In this document: in pieces, positions 5,796 through 7,374 of the stretch | Layout of the letters: each line of letters starts with the position of its first letter | Position numbering within the stretch: position 1 is the stretch's first letter | DNA from: Clostridia bacterium | Lineage (GTDB): Bacteria; Bacillota; DULZ01 | Direction: 5' to 3' | DNA: 7,374 nt | Assembly (NCBI GenBank): GCA_012520135.1 | Contig: JAAYOX010000335.1 | Span: forward strand, 1-7,374 | The notes under the pieces: model-generated | Seen by the model: only the letters and a program-made list of their open reading frames with translations | Databases searched by the model: none | What the model was told of the DNA's origin: nothing | Translations under genes and position numbers: made by a program

Positions 5796-7374
5796 TTAGT
5801 TTCCAAGCAAATCATCCTCCGGCTTGCCAAAATAGTAGCCCTGTCCATAGTCTACCCCGTATTCTTGCAAAAGCCGGACAGTTTGTTCATTTTCTACAAA
5901 TTCTGCCACCGTCTTTTTATTCAACCCCTTGGCAACCTCAACCATGAATTTGACTAATTGCTGATCTACTTTATTAGAGGTAAGCTCCCGGATAAAGTTG
6001 CCGTCAATCTTCAAATAATCCACCGGGAGATGTTTCAAGTAATTCAACGAAGAAAAACCGGCACCAAAATCATCTAAGGAGAAACGAGGACCTAACCGGG
6101 TTACACAATTGACAAAATCGCGAGCTTCCGCCAGATTAGCCACTGCCGCAGTTTCCGTAATTTCAAAAACTAAGAAACTGGGAATCGTTCTTTCTCTCTC
6201 CATACTTTCCTCTAAAATCCGTTTAAATTCCCTGTCTGCCAAAGTATGGCCGGAAATATTAATGCTCAAGGATTTACCTTTAAGTTTTCCTTTTGCATTA
6301 CTGCCCAGAAAAGCCAAGACCTTTTTTAAGACCCATCGATCAAGCTCAACAATTAAGCCGTATCGCTCTGCCCAGGGCAAGAAAGCGCCGGGTTGAATGA
6401 GTTGACCGTCATCGTCTATTAAACGAATTAAAGCCTCATAGGTCTCCACTTCAAATGTTTGTAAATCCACTATGGGTTGAAACTGCAACTTAAATTGTTC
6501 TTTTTCCAGAGCTCTTCTCAGCCTGTACTCCCAACCCCAGGGAGCCTCCATGGGAGCCATACCTTGATCGTAATAAACCTGGGTACGATTAAAACCTTGC
6601 TCCCTGGCTTGGAATAAAGCATGTTCTCCCCGTACCAATAGCTGCTCTGCATCATTCACTTCCGGTTCAATATGAGCAATACCGATACTGACCGTAATAT
6701 TTAAGTAGTCACCGTTCAACCGGAAATCATGTTTTTTAATGACCGCCAACAGTTGCTCCGCCCAATCAAGGGCTTGCTGCCTGGTTGGTCCCTGGAGGAT
6801 AATGCCAAACTCGCTTCCTCCCAAAAAGCCTATCAGATCCGTTTCCTTTAACCCCATCTTAATCAGCTTTACCAGTTCAATCAGCAGTTTATCAGCAGCG
6901 GTTTGCCCTAAAGTACTGTTAATTGCTTTGTAACTGTCAACTTCAAGTAAGAGTAATGTACTGGGAATGCCAAAATGCTTCGAATGCAAAACCGTCATCT
7001 GCAATTCCTCGGTAAAACGGCGGCGATTGTAGACTCCGGTGACCAGATCATAATTGGAGAGATTAGCTACTTGCTCTTTAATTTTTTTAATCTCCGTCAA
7101 ATCCCGGAAAACCATTACCGCTCCAAGGACTTTATCTTCCTGTTTCATTATTGTCGCAGACAATTCCACCGGAATAGGAGTGCCGTCTTTTCGCCAAAAA
7201 ATTTCGTCAACGGCAGTAAAAGGCTTCCCTGACTTGATGGCTTGATTCAAAGGACAATCCTCGTGCCGGTAAGGCTGATCATGGTGATCAGTGTGATGAA
7301 TAATCGGGTGAATCTCCTTGCCCAAAAGCTCCTTCCGGGAGTACCCCAACATCCTGACTGCCGCTCTGTTAATA
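5796..7374 (-). CDS. PAS-GGDEF-EAL protein, probable c-di-GMP phosphodiesterase (N-terminus outside the window)
   Basis: The frame stays open to the window edge: the codons upstream of the first visible Met (7350-7352) read INRAAVR and continue a PAS domain, so the true start is outside. Numbered from that Met, the PAS domain runs to about 88 (FWRKDGTPIPVE at 52-63), the GGDEF domain is at about 100-262 and the EAL domain about 280-515. The GGDEF signature is GGSEF (178-182): Ser replaces the essential Asp/Glu. The first metal ligand is Glu rather than Asp (LLEVD), so cyclase activity is unlikely. The EAL domain keeps Glu306 of EAL, Asn365, Glu397/Glu400 of EITE, Asp427-Asp428 of DDFG, Lys448, Glu484 and Gln504, so hydrolysis of c-di-GMP to pGpG is expected. 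The degenerate GGDEF may bind GTP as a regulator (known in the family). No membrane segment is visible in this part. A terminator follows. Confidence 0.92.
   Translation of the reverse strand, partial: INRAAVRMLGYSRKELLGKEIHPIIHHTDHHDQPYRHEDCPLNQAIKSGKPFTAVDEIFWRKDGTPIPVELSATIMKQEDKVLGAVMVFRDLTEIKKIKEQVANLSNYDLVTGVYNRRRFTEELQMTVLHSKHFGIPSTLLLLEVDSYKAINSTLGQTAADKLLIELVKLIKMGLKETDLIGFLGGSEFGIILQGPTRQQALDWAEQLLAVIKKHDFRLNGDYLNITVSIGIAHIEPEVNDAEQLLVRGEHALFQAREQGFNRTQVYYDQGMAPMEAPWGWEYRLRRALEKEQFKLQFQPIVDLQTFEVETYEALIRLIDDDGQLIQPGAFLPWAERYGLIVELDRWVLKKVLAFLGSNAKGKLKGKSLSINISGHTLADREFKRILEESMERERTIPSFLVFEITETAAVANLAEARDFVNCVTRLGPRFSLDDFGAGFSSLNYLKHLPVDYLKIDGNFIRELTSNKVDQQLVKFMVEVAKGLNKKTVAEFVENEQTVRLLQEYGVDYGQGYYFGKPEDDLLGN

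Noticed and set aside
7350..7352. ATG here as the true start of the PAS-GGDEF-EAL gene
   Set aside because: The frame stays open to the window edge and the upstream residues INRAAVR continue the PAS domain. The gene begins outside the window.

Overview
The window reads as a fragment of an anaerobic, Gram-positive (Firmicutes, probably class Clostridia) chromosome. The grounds are a CBS-domain sigma-54 activator next to acyl-CoA dehydrogenase and ETF genes, a CtpB-type protease followed by a MinJ-like PDZ membrane protein, strong purine-rich ribosome sites, and GTG/TTG starts. No single genus can be named from the sequence. Every gene I can support lies on the minus strand, so the text below runs from the right edge (upstream) to the left edge (downstream).

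Right part (7374 to 5665): a PAS-GGDEF-EAL protein that enters from outside the window. Its GGDEF motif is degenerate (GGSEF) but its EAL domain looks complete, so it is probably a c-di-GMP phosphodiesterase. It is followed by an elaborate 66-nt double hairpin and a Rho-independent terminator.

Middle (5564 to 3104): a two-gene unit separated by one base. The first gene is a membrane-anchored S41 carboxy-terminal processing protease with a complete Ser/Lys/Gln triad. The second is a polytopic membrane protein with a C-terminal PDZ domain, resembling the CtpB-MinJ pair of Bacillus.

Left part (3047 to 1): a 460-residue sigma-54-dependent activator with two N-terminal CBS domains, whose ribosome site lies inside a perfect 10-bp hairpin stem. 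It is followed by a 358-bp gene-free region holding several dyads and a near-consensus -24/-12 (sigma-54) promoter. This promoter sits just upstream of a short-chain-type acyl-CoA dehydrogenase gene, and the first ten codons of etfB (ETF beta) follow at the left edge. The layout suggests that an adenylate-sensing CBS activator switches on an acyl-CoA dehydrogenase/ETF operon of fatty-acid (probably short-chain) metabolism.

The acyl-CoA dehydrogenase gene is complete in length and motifs, but a single in-frame TAA interrupts it at codon 218. It is therefore either a very recent pseudogene or a sequence error. The points most worth a second look are this regulatory module (promoter, dyads, activator), the hairpin over the activator's ribosome site, the in-frame stop, and the 66-nt hairpin. 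No CRISPR array, insertion sequence, tRNA or rRNA was seen.
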